64,000 nucleotides of DNA from Chryseobacterium carnipullorum (GTDB taxonomy: Bacteria > Bacteroidota > Bacteroidia > Flavobacteriales > Weeksellaceae): NCBI RefSeq assembly GCF_900142785.1, contig NZ_FRCD01000009.1, positions 62,001-126,000 on the forward strand, in the 5' to 3' direction. The notes below the pieces were generated by a model, which saw only the letters and a program-made list of their open reading frames with translations, ran no database searches and was not told where the DNA came from. Shown here piece after piece: positions 1 to 8,230 of the stretch. The translations under genes and the position numbers were made by a program. Each line of letters starts with the position of its first letter. Position 1 is the stretch's first letter.

Positions 1-414
1 AGACGGAACAGGTGCAAATATTTCCGGTTTCGGATGTACTTTAGTCTGGATATCAAGTGTCATGGGATAAACTGTTTCAGACTTTGTGGAAGACCATGAT
101 CCAGATAATTTTCCATTTTTTAAGACCGCATCAATAATCCCACTGATATTCCCATCGTTTTCAAATTCCTCCAAATGATAATGGTTTTCGGAATCCACCG
201 TTCCTATTATTTTAATGGTTTTTTTTTCTTTAGTTTTTACATATCTGATGTTCCCTAAAACGACATTCTTTGAAACACTTACGGTTAGTTCAACAGGGAT
301 TTTTTGGTTGACAAGACCGCTAAAACTATAATTCGCGTCTGTATTCTTTTGCTGAGCGTGACAGATGCCTGTGGCAAAGCATATCATGAAGGTTACTTTT
401 TTCAGATAGTTCAT
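1..414 (-). CDS. Secreted hypothetical protein, partial (3' end outside window)
   Basis: The frame opens with an ATG at the complement of 412-414 and stays open to the window edge, so the C-terminus is missing. The first residues (MNYLKKVTFMICFATGICHAQ) form a typical signal peptide with cleavage expected after HA/Q. The mature part is polar and beta-strand-like (VELTVSVSKNVVLGNIRY, then IKIIGTVDSENHYHLEEF), resembling the N-terminal domain of small secreted Bacteroidota proteins. I do not recognise a named family. The start is chosen because it is the only Met directly before a good signal peptide. Confidence 0.7.
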   Translation of the reverse strand, partial: MNYLKKVTFMICFATGICHAQQKNTDANYSFSGLVNQKIPVELTVSVSKNVVLGNIRYVKTKEKKTIKIIGTVDSENHYHLEEFENDGNISGIIDAVLKNGKLSGSWSSTKSETVYPMTLDIQTKVHPKPEIFAPVPS

Positions 415-709
415 ATTATTTAGATTTAATGATCAAGTGGATACGATTCAGTGAAGTTATTTTTTTTAAAAAAAAGCTTCGTCATACAAAAGTACAAAAA
501 GACGACTATTACAATGCTCTTCTACCAGAAAAAGCCAGTTGAAATTGACCGTTATTTTACGTATTAAAAAGTAATCCCTAAACAAAAATTCAACTGATAT
601 TCAAAACTTTATAAAAACAAACATTTTAAAATTACAGACTGAGTCCATTTCAAAGATGAATATTCATTATTTTTGAACCACTCTAAAAAGTAAATTTAAA
701 ATTCCATCA

Positions 710-1189
710 ATGAAAAAAATAAGTTTCGTCTGCCTAAGTCTGTTAATTTTTACAGCCTGTCAAAATGATTCCAAAAAAGAGCGTACTGAGACCACAGCAA
801 CTACAAAGGATACCATCACTGCAAAAGCACCTTCAGCAAATACCATCACTCCGCAAACGAAGGAAATTCCCACTTTGAAAGAATGCACGGAAAAACAGGT
901 TGAATATGAAACCGAAGTGGAATGTATCTTTAAAAATAAAGACGTTAATGAAGTCTACCAAGCTACCATAAAAGATCAGGAGATAGAAAAAGCAGAACTT
1001 TTACTGCCGGACCTTCCCAAAGAAAATACCACCAAAGAAATCAATAAAGACGGCCTGTTGTCCATCAGCTACACGGTTTCTCCAAAGAAAACAGAGATTG
1101 AGTTTCAGTTTGAAGGCGGAGTAACGACCTTAAGTCTTGAGCAAATGAATAAAGACGTTAAAAGAATCATTATTCACAGCGCAGATTAA
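710..1189 (+). CDS. Hypothetical lipoprotein (159 aa)
   Basis: The N-terminus is a lipoprotein signal: a Lys pair, a hydrophobic stretch and the lipobox LIFTAC, with Cys17 as the lipidated residue. The segment after it (about residues 18-50) is rich in Thr, Lys and Ala, a flexible linker common in periplasm-facing lipoproteins. The remainder (about 55-159) is a small mixed domain with two Cys residues (CTEKQ and VECIF) that could form a disulfide. No family is recognised. It is a single gene with no close neighbour on its strand. Confidence 0.65.
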   Translation: MKKISFVCLSLLIFTACQNDSKKERTETTATTKDTITAKAPSANTITPQTKEIPTLKECTEKQVEYETEVECIFKNKDVNEVYQATIKDQEIEKAELLLPDLPKENTTKEINKDGLLSISYTVSPKKTEIEFQFEGGVTTLSLEQMNKDVKRIIIHSAD

Positions 1190-1230
1190 GCCGGAGAAGA
1201 AACACCGTAATAATTTAAGTCAAAAATATC

Positions 1231-1260
1231 TTGAGTTTAAAAAAATGTTTTATACCTTTG
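1231..1260 (+). promoter_or_regulatory. Bacteroidota-type promoter of the tyrA leader
   Basis: TTG at 1231-1233, then exactly 19 bases, then TACCTTTG at 1253-1260, a full match to the TTG/TAnnTTTG consensus of Bacteroidota housekeeping sigma factor promoters. Transcription should start near 1264-1267, immediately at the leader ORF. Confidence 0.75.
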
Positions 1261-1264
1261 CTCT

Positions 1265-1321
1265 GTGAATTTCAATAACACGACATATTATTATAGAATT
1301 TTTAACTCAGATCTGGGATAG
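1265..1321 (+). CDS. Putative tyrosine-rich leader peptide of tyrA (18 aa)
   Basis: Starting at GTG the frame reads (M)NFNNTTYYYRIFNSDLG and stops at TAG 1319-1321. Three consecutive Tyr codons (TAT at 1286-1294) and two Phe codons (1271, 1301) lie upstream of a terminator and a tyrosine-pathway gene, the layout of ribosome-mediated attenuation. The GTG sits almost at the inferred transcription start, so translation would be nearly leaderless; this is the weakest part of the case. No other in-frame start exists. Confidence 0.6.
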   Translation: MNFNNTTYYYRIFNSDLG

Positions 1322-1348
1322 GGATTCTTATGAACATAAACATATAAA

Positions 1349-1375
1349 CCTCGTCCTAGGACGGGGTTTTTTATT
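1349..1375 (+). terminator. Rho-independent terminator/attenuator before tyrA
   Basis: CCTCGTC at 1349-1355 pairs with GACGGGG at 1360-1366 around a CTAG loop, followed by six T. It lies between the promoter and tyrA, so it must be bypassed for expression. Bases 1316-1323 (GGATAGGG) can pair with 1349-1356 (7 of 8 positions, two G-U) as an antiterminator; that stretch overlaps the leader stop codon. Confidence 0.75.
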
Positions 1376-1392
1376 TTAAAAAATTTAAAAAG

Positions 1393-2235
1393 ATGAAAAT
1401 AAGTATTATTGGTGCAGGTTTAATCGGAGGTTCAATGGCTTTAAAATTAAGAGAAAAAGGCATTGCAGATTTTATCTATGGAATTGATAACCATCAGCAG
1501 CATATCAGTAAAGCACTGGAACTTAAAATTATTGATGCAGGTACAGATCTTGAATACGGGGTTAAAAATGCTGATTTTATCATCATTGCCGTTCCAGTTG
1601 ATGCAGCCAGAAAGTTACTTCCTGATGTTCTGGATTTAATATCTGAAGACCAAACTGTAATGGATGCCGGATCTACAAAAGCAGGGATCGTGAATTCAGT
1701 TAAAGACCATCCGAAACGTTCCAGATTTGTAGCTTTTCACCCGATGTGGGGGACAGAAAACAGTGGTCCTGCATCTGCTGTTTCCGACAGTTTTTCAGGA
1801 AAGGCAGGCGTTATCTGCAACAAGGAAGAATCGGCACCCGACGCTCTTCAGTTGGTCGAAAAAGTGGCAGAAAACCTTGATATGCACCTGATCTACATGA
1901 ATGCCGAAGATCACGACGTTCATACAGCTTATATTTCTCATATTTCCCACATTACGTCTTACGCTTTGGCCAATACTGTTTTGGAAAAAGAACGTGAGGA
2001 GGAAACGATTTTCCAGCTTGCCAGTTCCGGTTTCTCCAGTACGGTACGTCTTGCAAAATCGCATCCGGAAATGTGGGTTCCCATTTTTAAACAAAACAAA
2101 GAAAATGTTCTGGACGTTCTGAACGAACATATTACCCAGCTTAGAAAATTTAAGGCTGCACTAGAAAAAGAAAACTATGAATACCTTGAAGAACTTATTA
2201 CCAATGCCAACAGAATCAGAGGAATATTAAGGTAA
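1393..2235 (+). CDS. tyrA: Prephenate dehydrogenase
   Basis: A 280-residue protein opening with a Rossmann NAD(P)-binding motif (GAGLIGGSMALKLREKG, about residues 7-23), followed by the prephenate dehydrogenase core (AFHPMWGTENSGPASA, about 116-131, and a helical dimerisation half with HDVHTAYISHISHITSYALA around 174-193). It oxidatively decarboxylates prephenate to 4-hydroxyphenylpyruvate in tyrosine synthesis in the cytosol. It is a stand-alone dehydrogenase with no fused chorismate mutase or ACT domain, so feedback at the protein level is not obvious; the upstream Tyr-codon leader and terminator suggest regulation by attenuation. It is monocistronic and followed by its own terminator. Confidence 0.93.
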   Translation: MKISIIGAGLIGGSMALKLREKGIADFIYGIDNHQQHISKALELKIIDAGTDLEYGVKNADFIIIAVPVDAARKLLPDVLDLISEDQTVMDAGSTKAGIVNSVKDHPKRSRFVAFHPMWGTENSGPASAVSDSFSGKAGVICNKEESAPDALQLVEKVAENLDMHLIYMNAEDHDVHTAYISHISHITSYALANTVLEKEREEETIFQLASSGFSSTVRLAKSHPEMWVPIFKQNKENVLDVLNEHITQLRKFKAALEKENYEYLEELITNANRIRGILR

Positions 2236-2264
2236 ATCAGAAGTAACCAATATTAAAATACAGG

Positions 2265-2325
2265 AAGCTGAAAGAAGGAGACAAGAGATAAATAACCACC
2301 TTGACTCCTTCTTTTCAGCTTTTTA
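2265..2325 (+). terminator. Terminator after tyrA
   Basis: AAGCTGAAAGAAGGAG (2265-2280) pairs with CTCCTTCTTTTCAGCTT (2305-2321) with one bulge, followed by TTTTATTTT. The remaining non-coding stretch up to 2675 holds the dispersed repeat at 2461 and otherwise nothing recognised. Confidence 0.7.
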
Positions 2326-2460
2326 TTTTAACCACTATCCTTTTAACTTCTCCTTGAAGATCGGGCCAACTCAACAGAAGCAAAAATTCTTGAGTACTTA
2401 ATCTACCCTCTCAAAAAATATTTCACGGATCCTCACGAACAATTCAATAAAAAACGTGAC

Positions 2461-2515
2461 AATTCCCCTCCTCCGAAGGGGTGGCGAAAATTCAAAGAAT
2501 TTTTGACGGGGTGGT
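2461..2515 (+). repeat. Dispersed intergenic repeat, family A, copy 1 (core only)
   Basis: A roughly 55-bp core beginning AATTCCCCTCC, with a CCCC.../GGGG hairpin, then GGTGGCGAAAATTC and a second hairpin (AAAATTC-AAA-GAATTTTT), ending GACGGGGTGGT. The same core occurs at 20038-20092 and 47241-47295, always between genes. Confidence 0.8.
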
Positions 2516-2630
2516 TGAATCTTTTAGTTCATTACTCACCCGCCCTCTAATTCTTTCTCTCCTTTCACCATTAAAATCCTGGACTTTCAGATCATTTCAT
2601 AAAAAAATTTTAATAAAATTAAAAAACATT

Positions 2631-2660
2631 TTAACTTTATTAAAAAAAGTATTACTTTCG
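2631..2660 (+). promoter_or_regulatory. Weak candidate promoter of the DUF2089 operon
   Basis: TTA at 2631-2633 and TACTTTCG at 2653-2660 are separated by 19 bases and lie just upstream of the start at 2676. The -7 element deviates from TAnnTTTG at one position and the -33 element is TTA, so support is modest. Confidence 0.35.
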
Positions 2661-2675
2661 TAAAAAATATAATCA

Positions 2676-2948
2676 ATGAAACTTCCGACGGTTTGCCCAA
2701 GTTGTGACAGTACTTTAAACGTAAGTCAGATGAAATGCCCGAGCTGCAAAACAGAAGTCAGCGGCGATTACGAACTTCCCGTTCTTCTCAAGTTGAACCG
2801 TGAAGAGCAGGAATTTGTTCTGAATTTCTTTCTTTCCAGCGGAAGCATCAAAGAAATGGCCAAACAAGCCGGACTTTCCTATCCGACCATGAGAAATAAA
2901 ATGGACGACCTGATCACTAAAGTAGGACAACTAAAAACGAACCTCTAA
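2676..2948 (+). CDS. DUF2089-family zinc-ribbon/HTH regulator (90 aa)
   Basis: The N-terminal 30 residues carry two CxxC pairs (CPSCDS and CPSCKT), a zinc ribbon. The C-terminal half (about 40-85) is a helix-turn-helix-like segment (FFLSSGSIKEMAKQAGLSYPTMRNKMDDLI). This combination and length fit DUF2089 proteins, presumed transcription factors. It is the first gene of a tight operon: 10 bases to the membrane protein, which is 5 bases before the serine hydrolase. In such sets the small protein probably regulates its own operon; that role is inference. Confidence 0.8.
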   Translation: MKLPTVCPSCDSTLNVSQMKCPSCKTEVSGDYELPVLLKLNREEQEFVLNFFLSSGSIKEMAKQAGLSYPTMRNKMDDLITKVGQLKTNL

Positions 2949-2958
2949 ACTCAACAAG

Positions 2959-3540
2959 ATGAACTGGAAAACCATATTTAATCCTTTTGAAAGATTTGAT
3001 GATAAATTGCTGCTAGGTATTGGCATATTAGCAACAATTTTGGCTATTTTAGTGGGTTATTGGACAGGTACCTATTTCAGCAGTATTTATAGGATTAACA
3101 GTTTAGATAAGGTGACATTCCAGGCTGTTGCTATTCCCACCTTAATCAGTTTTTCGTCTGCCATAGCCGTTCTTTTCATTTTAGGTAAAATTTTAAACAG
3201 CAAAACACGGCTTATTGATATTGCCAATACCGTATTAATTTCACAGCTTTTGCTTGTTATTCTTCAAGCCACAGACAAAATATCTTTTATAAAAGAGGCT
3301 CCTAAAAAAGTGATCGCGCATCAGAAACACCCTTCTGATCCGTTACCTGTTTTAGACATTGCCATTATGCTCACAATGGCATCAGTCACTATTATTATTT
3401 TGATCTATAGTATAACCCTTTATTACAATGGCTTTAAAACAGCAACCAATATCAAAAAATGGCAGCATATCGTACTTTTTGCCGCGGCATCTATGATCAC
3501 GACTTTGATATGCCAAATATTACTATCTAAATACTTCTAA
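2959..3540 (+). CDS. Integral membrane protein, Yip1-like (193 aa)
   Basis: About five hydrophobic segments are visible (near residues 18-40, 55-78, 88-105, 133-155 and 168-188), with short polar loops and no periplasmic domain. The layout and length resemble small Yip1-type membrane proteins often found next to DUF2089 regulators, but I see no catalytic motif. It sits between the DUF2089 gene and a serine hydrolase in one transcription unit, so it may assist that secreted enzyme or sense envelope state; this is inference. Confidence 0.65.
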   Translation: MNWKTIFNPFERFDDKLLLGIGILATILAILVGYWTGTYFSSIYRINSLDKVTFQAVAIPTLISFSSAIAVLFILGKILNSKTRLIDIANTVLISQLLLVILQATDKISFIKEAPKKVIAHQKHPSDPLPVLDIAIMLTMASVTIIILIYSITLYYNGFKTATNIKKWQHIVLFAAASMITTLICQILLSKYF

Positions 3541-3545
3541 ACATC

Positions 3546-5180
3546 ATGAAAATCAAATTTTTATTGGTGCTGGTTTTTCTGGCACACCTTTGTCACGCCC
3601 AAATTGAAGGCACCTGGAACGGAGAAATCGACACCCAGATGATGAAACTACCCTTGATACTGAAGATCAAAAAAGGTCCGGAAGGCTATTCCTCTCTGCT
3701 CAACAGTCCCAAACAGAGCAAAAATGATATCACTGTAGACCAAACGGCTTTCAAGAATAACGAACTTAGTTTTAGCATCAAAAAAATCAATGCCAGTTAT
3801 AAAGGAGTTTTCAAGGAAGATCATTTTGAAGGGAACTTTACCCAGAATGGGAAAATACTTCCTTTAGACCTATTCAGACATCTTCCTGTTTCTAAAAATT
3901 CTGACGTGCCTTATCTCAATGGAAAAGCAATTAATAAAGAAAAAATAGATGATTTCCTGAATTATATTGCTGAGAAAAACCAGGGAATCGGCAGTGTATC
4001 TATTTTCAGAAACGGCATTCAGGAATACCATAAAGATTTCGGCCAACAGCAATTAAACAATGTGACCTATGATAAAGACACGCAATATCAAATAGGGTCT
4101 GTCAGTAAAATGATTACAGCAGTGATGCTGATGCAGCTGGTTGAAAGCGGGAAGCTTAAACTGGATGAAAAACTCTCAAAATATTATCCCGAGATCCCCA
4201 ACGCTAAAAAAATCACCATAAAACAAATGCTGAACCACACCAGCGGATTGGGCGATTATGTAGGTGAAGAAAAAGATAATTGGCTTTTCGGAAAGGCGGT
4301 AGGTGATAAAGCCATTGTTGCGGAGATCAAAAAACAGGGCGGCAGCTTTGAACCGGGAAAGAAAACCAAATATTCCAATTCAGCTTATTTTCTACTCAGC
4401 AGAATTCTGGAAAAAATTTCCGGTCAACCTTATAATATCCTTTTAAAGGAAAATATCCTGAAAAAAGCAGGAATGCACCATACTTTTTCGGTACTGGACC
4501 ATCCAAAGAATGTATTTAAATCTTACAAATTCACAGAGGGTAGCTGGAAAGAAGTTCCTGATTTTGATTTCCACAATTGTATTGGCTTAGGAGATATTGT
4601 CTCTACGACAGAGGATATGAATACTTTCATTGATGCTTTATTCACCGGAAAATTCATTAAAAAAGAAACTCTTGAAATGATGACTTCCAATAAAGAGGAG
4701 AAGTTCTTCGGAACCGGAATCATGAAAGTGCCTTTCTACAAAATTATTGCCTACGGACATGGTGGTGATACAGCAGGATCTCACTCTATTCTATCGTATG
4801 AACCGAATGATAAACTCTCTTTTGCAGTGACCATTAACGGAGAAAATCTGTCCCATAATGATCTGTATCTTGGTATTTTAAATCTTTTATATGGAAGAAA
4901 TTACCAATACCCATCTTTTGACGCAGAAAAATCAGATCCCGAACTAAAACAATATGAAGGAGAATATGAATCAAAAGAAATCCCGATTCCTTTGACTGTA
5001 TTTTCTAAAAACGGATCTTTATTTGCGCAAGGAAAAGGACAACAGGAATTCCCTCTGGAAAAGATGGAAAAAAATAAATTCCAGTTTGAAAAAGGCGGTA
5101 TCACCATTCTCTTTATTCCTGAAAGCAAACAAATGCAACTCATTCAGAAAGGAAAAACCTATCTGTTTGATAAGAAATAA
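3546..5180 (+). CDS. Secreted serine hydrolase, class C beta-lactamase family (544 aa)
   Basis: A signal peptide (MKIKFLLVLVFLAHLCHAQ) leads into an N-terminal beta domain of about 100 residues, then a serine beta-lactamase/transpeptidase fold. SxxK is in QIGSVSKMITA (about residue 180), YxN is KYSNSAY (about 278) and the third motif is YGHGGDTAGSHS (about 400), HGG in place of KTG as in many esterase/D-aminopeptidase members. A C-terminal lipocalin-like extension (about 455-544) follows. The natural substrate cannot be read; peptidoglycan peptides or esters are likely for this family. Third gene of the DUF2089 operon. Confidence 0.85.
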   Translation: MKIKFLLVLVFLAHLCHAQIEGTWNGEIDTQMMKLPLILKIKKGPEGYSSLLNSPKQSKNDITVDQTAFKNNELSFSIKKINASYKGVFKEDHFEGNFTQNGKILPLDLFRHLPVSKNSDVPYLNGKAINKEKIDDFLNYIAEKNQGIGSVSIFRNGIQEYHKDFGQQQLNNVTYDKDTQYQIGSVSKMITAVMLMQLVESGKLKLDEKLSKYYPEIPNAKKITIKQMLNHTSGLGDYVGEEKDNWLFGKAVGDKAIVAEIKKQGGSFEPGKKTKYSNSAYFLLSRILEKISGQPYNILLKENILKKAGMHHTFSVLDHPKNVFKSYKFTEGSWKEVPDFDFHNCIGLGDIVSTTEDMNTFIDALFTGKFIKKETLEMMTSNKEEKFFGTGIMKVPFYKIIAYGHGGDTAGSHSILSYEPNDKLSFAVTINGENLSHNDLYLGILNLLYGRNYQYPSFDAEKSDPELKQYEGEYESKEIPIPLTVFSKNGSLFAQGKGQQEFPLEKMEKNKFQFEKGGITILFIPESKQMQLIQKGKTYLFDKK

Positions 5181-5216
5181 AAGCATAGCCATAAAAACAC
5201 GCTATATATTCAAAAG

Positions 5217-5248
5217 AAATCCTTAGGTTGCGGCCTAAGGATTTTATA
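5217..5248. terminator. Bidirectional terminator between convergent genes
   Basis: AAATCCTTAGG pairs with CCTAAGGATTT around a short GC loop, with T runs on both strands. It serves the serine hydrolase (+) and the serine dehydratase (-). Confidence 0.8.
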
Positions 5249-5270
5249 TTTCAAAACAAAATGCTTTCTT

Positions 5271-6689
5271 TTAACATTCAGGAACGTTCACTGCAATAGC
5301 AAGTCCGCCTTCTGACGTTTCTTTAAAACGGTCACTCATTGATAAAGCCGTTTCCCACATGGTTTGAATCACTTCATCTAAGGTTACTTTCGCTTTGGAA
5401 GGATCACTTTCTAAGGCAATATTGGCTGCTGTGATCGCTTTCATGGCGCCCATTGTATTTCTTTCGATACATGGGATCTGTACAAGCCCTTTGATTGGGT
5501 CACAAGTAAGTCCGAGGTGATGCTCCATGGCAATTTCTGCCGCCATTAATACCTGACCGATGCTTCCTCCTAAAATTTCGGTAAGCCCTGCCGCTGCCAT
5601 CGCCGATGATACCCCGATTTCGGCCTGACATCCGCCCATCGCAGCAGAAATGGTTGCATTTTTCTTGAACAGCGTTCCGATTTCTCCGGCAACCAGTAAA
5701 AACCTCACAATATCATCTTCGCTTACACATTCTGTAAATGCCTGCGAATACATTAATACTGCCGGAATAACACCACTGGCTCCATTGGTAGGTGCCGTGA
5801 TAATTCTTCCGAAACTCGCGTTCTCTTCATTCACTGCTAATGCAAAACACGCGATCCATTTATTGATATTGGTAAAGTTTTCTTCCGCATCCACAACCAG
5901 CTTAAACCATTCGTCGATATTTTTATAGATCTTATCTCCTAAAAGTTTCCTGTTGATTCCTGCGGCCCTTCTGGTTACATTTAAACCTCCGGGAAGGATA
6001 CCTTCTTTATTGACTCCTTTATAGATACATTCTTTAATATTTTTCCAGATATACAATGCCTGTTCTCTGGTTTCTTCAGGAGTTCTCCAGCTTTCTTCAT
6101 TGATCATGATCAGATCTGAAAATCTGCTGAATCCCAGTTTTTCACAATATTTTACAATATCTGAACCATGATGACAAGGATAAAGTGTACGGACACAGTG
6201 TTTTTCTATAGAGTTTTTCTCCTGGCTGGCAATAAAACCACCTCCTACAGAATAGAAATCCTGAACAAGCTCGGTTCCGTCTTCAAAAACAGCTCTGAAA
6301 ATCATTCCGTTAGGATGAAAATCAAGGGATTTCTGCATATTTAAAACCAGATGATGCCCGTAGATAAAAGGAATTTCTTTTTCTCCACCCAGATTAATGA
6401 TCTGGTCACTTTTGATCTTCGCTATTTTTTCATCAATTTTTGAAGTATTGATGGTGGTAAAATCTTCACCATTCAATCCAAGCATTCCGGCAATATCTGT
6501 CCCATGTCCAATTCCCGTTTTAGCTAAAGAACCGAAAAATTCAAGAAAAACTTCCTTCACTTCCGCGATGGATCTTTCCCTTTTTATAATTCTGATAAAT
6601 GCAGAAGCTGCATTCCAGGGACCCATTGTGTGCGAACTGGAAGGGCCTATTCCTACTTTAATAATCTCAAAAACCGATATTGATTCCAT
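5271..6689 (-). CDS. sdaA: L-serine ammonia-lyase (iron-sulfur type)
   Basis: It deaminates L-serine to pyruvate and ammonia. The protein joins the beta-domain half (SISVFEIIKVGIGPSSSHTMGPWNAA at the N-terminus) and the alpha half (GGLNVTRRAAGINRKLL, then APTNGASGVIPAVLMY, about residues 300-320) in one chain, the single-polypeptide form. Conserved Cys in GGCQAEIG, TCDPIKGLVQIPC and the C-terminal PEC are candidate 4Fe-4S ligands. I start at the second Met (MESISVF, 6689) because the first ten residues of the longer frame (from 6719) lie before the conserved family N-terminus. Single gene, convergent with the serine hydrolase. Confidence 0.92.
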   Translation of the reverse strand: MESISVFEIIKVGIGPSSSHTMGPWNAASAFIRIIKRERSIAEVKEVFLEFFGSLAKTGIGHGTDIAGMLGLNGEDFTTINTSKIDEKIAKIKSDQIINLGGEKEIPFIYGHHLVLNMQKSLDFHPNGMIFRAVFEDGTELVQDFYSVGGGFIASQEKNSIEKHCVRTLYPCHHGSDIVKYCEKLGFSRFSDLIMINEESWRTPEETREQALYIWKNIKECIYKGVNKEGILPGGLNVTRRAAGINRKLLGDKIYKNIDEWFKLVVDAEENFTNINKWIACFALAVNEENASFGRIITAPTNGASGVIPAVLMYSQAFTECVSEDDIVRFLLVAGEIGTLFKKNATISAAMGGCQAEIGVSSAMAAAGLTEILGGSIGQVLMAAEIAMEHHLGLTCDPIKGLVQIPCIERNTMGAMKAITAANIALESDPSKAKVTLDEVIQTMWETALSMSDRFKETSEGGLAIAVNVPEC

Positions 6690-6881
6690 AGATGATTCTT
6701 CATTTTTCCTCGAAAACAAAGATACATGATAAATCCCAATAAAAGCATCCCGGGATCTTAGAATTAATACTCCTTAACGCGGCATCAGATGCCTTTATAA
6801 TAAGTATTTTTGTAAATTAGCTGATCCGTGTTGTCTTCTAAACCTGTTGATATCAATTTTCTATCCTTTTAATCATTTTGA

Positions 6882-7460
6882 ATGGAAACATTAATTAAGA
6901 ACATTTTAAAGCATGTAAGGTTAAGTCCGGAGGAAATTGCCATTTTTAAAAATTTCTGGACAGAAAAAACATTGGAAAAAGGCGAATTTCTTCTAAGAAA
7001 CGGTGAAACCTGCCGATATGACAGTTATATTATTTCAGGGGTTTTAAAAGCTTTTTGCATCAATTCAGATAATGGAAATGAGGAAATCCTTTTCTTAGCT
7101 ATTGACGATTGGTGGGCTACCGATATCTCCAGTTTTTCTAAACAAAAAGCATCCATTTACAATATTCAGGCCGTAGAAAAAACAAATCTTTTACAGATCA
7201 GTCATCAGAATTTTCAAAAAATGCTGCAGGAAATTCCTTCTCTGGAAAGATACTTCAGGATTATTTTAGAAGGCTATCTGGGAACTCTTGAGAAGAGAAT
7301 TGTCTGGAACCACATGTACAAAGCGGAACAGAAGTATTATGATTTTCTCGAGACCTATCCTGATATTGTTTCCAGGGTTCCTCAATATTTAATTGCTTCC
7401 TATTTAGGTGTATCAGCAGAATTTATAAGCAGAATACGAAAAAAAAATAAATCCTCTTGA
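6882..7460 (+). CDS. Crp/Fnr-family transcriptional regulator (192 aa)
   Basis: The N-terminal about 120 residues form a cyclic-nucleotide-binding-like beta barrel (GEFLLRNGETCRYDSYIISGVLKAF), followed by a long dimer helix and a winged helix with SRVPQYLIASYLGVSAEFISRIRKKN as recognition region. It lacks the clear phosphate-binding cassette of true cAMP receptors, as is usual for Bacteroidota members. A TATTTTTG -7-like element lies at 6805-6812. The oxidoreductase gene begins 60 bases downstream and may be its target. Confidence 0.85.
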   Translation: METLIKNILKHVRLSPEEIAIFKNFWTEKTLEKGEFLLRNGETCRYDSYIISGVLKAFCINSDNGNEEILFLAIDDWWATDISSFSKQKASIYNIQAVEKTNLLQISHQNFQKMLQEIPSLERYFRIILEGYLGTLEKRIVWNHMYKAEQKYYDFLETYPDIVSRVPQYLIASYLGVSAEFISRIRKKNKSS

Positions 7461-7520
7461 ACTAGATCAATTTTTAAGGACTGAATAATCAGGAATTTTG
7501 TCGCTATAAAATTGACAGTA

Positions 7521-8144
7521 ATGAAAGTATTGATTATTAATGCAAGTGTAAGAAATGAAAGATCTTACAGCCGAAAATTGACCCAACTTTTTGTTGAAAA
7601 CTGGAAAACCAGATATCCCGCAGATGTATTTACGTACAGAGAAACGGGGATTGACAGTATTCCCAATATTAACGAATCTTGGATTGCAGGAGCATTTAAA
7701 AAACCGTCAGACAGGACAGAAGAAAACCAAAAGTCATTACAGGTAAGCAATGAGCTGGTCCAAGAGCTCAAAGAACATGATATCTATGTCATTGGAACTC
7801 CTATGTATAACTGGTCTGTTCCCAGTGGGCTAAAAGCTTATATAGATCAGGTAATGCGGATCAATGAAACCTGGAAATTCAGGTCAGCAGTTCCGGATGG
7901 CGACTACGTAGGTTTGCTTGAAAACAAAAAAGCATTTATACTATCTGCCCGGGGCGATACAGGATACGGAGAAAATGAAAAAAACGGACATATCAATTTT
8001 CAAACCACTTATCTGAAGCATATTTTCGGAATCATGGGAGTCAAAGATATTTCCATTTTTTCATTAGATAATGAAGAGTTTGGGGGCGAAGTCTTTGAAA
8101 AATCTAAACACAAAATTTTCAACGCTATCCAATCCATTGAATAA
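7521..8144 (+). CDS. FMN-dependent NAD(P)H oxidoreductase, azoreductase-like (207 aa)
   Basis: Flavodoxin-like fold: MKVLIINASVRNERSYSRKLTQLF carries the FMN phosphate-binding loop, then GTPMYNWSVPSGLKAYIDQVMR (about residues 90-111), typical of the AzoR/AcpD family, and ILSARGDTGYG (about 136-146) at the isoalloxazine side. It should reduce quinones, azo or nitro compounds with NAD(P)H and FMN. ATG 7521 is chosen over an in-frame TTG nine bases upstream because it gives the canonical beta-strand start. The Crp-like gene precedes it on the same strand, suggesting a regulator-effector pair. Confidence 0.85.
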   Translation: MKVLIINASVRNERSYSRKLTQLFVENWKTRYPADVFTYRETGIDSIPNINESWIAGAFKKPSDRTEENQKSLQVSNELVQELKEHDIYVIGTPMYNWSVPSGLKAYIDQVMRINETWKFRSAVPDGDYVGLLENKKAFILSARGDTGYGENEKNGHINFQTTYLKHIFGIMGVKDISIFSLDNEEFGGEVFEKSKHKIFNAIQSIE

Positions 8145-8230
8145 AATGAGAAAAACATCCTTCTTAATTGAGTAATTTCAATCAGGGCATAAGGCGTAAA
8201 TCCGAATGCCCTGTTTACTTCTAGCAAACA

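Noticed and set aside
2481..2663. 60-aa ORF over the repeat
   Set aside because: It is composed of the family A repeat and AT-rich spacer, with no conserved-looking protein.
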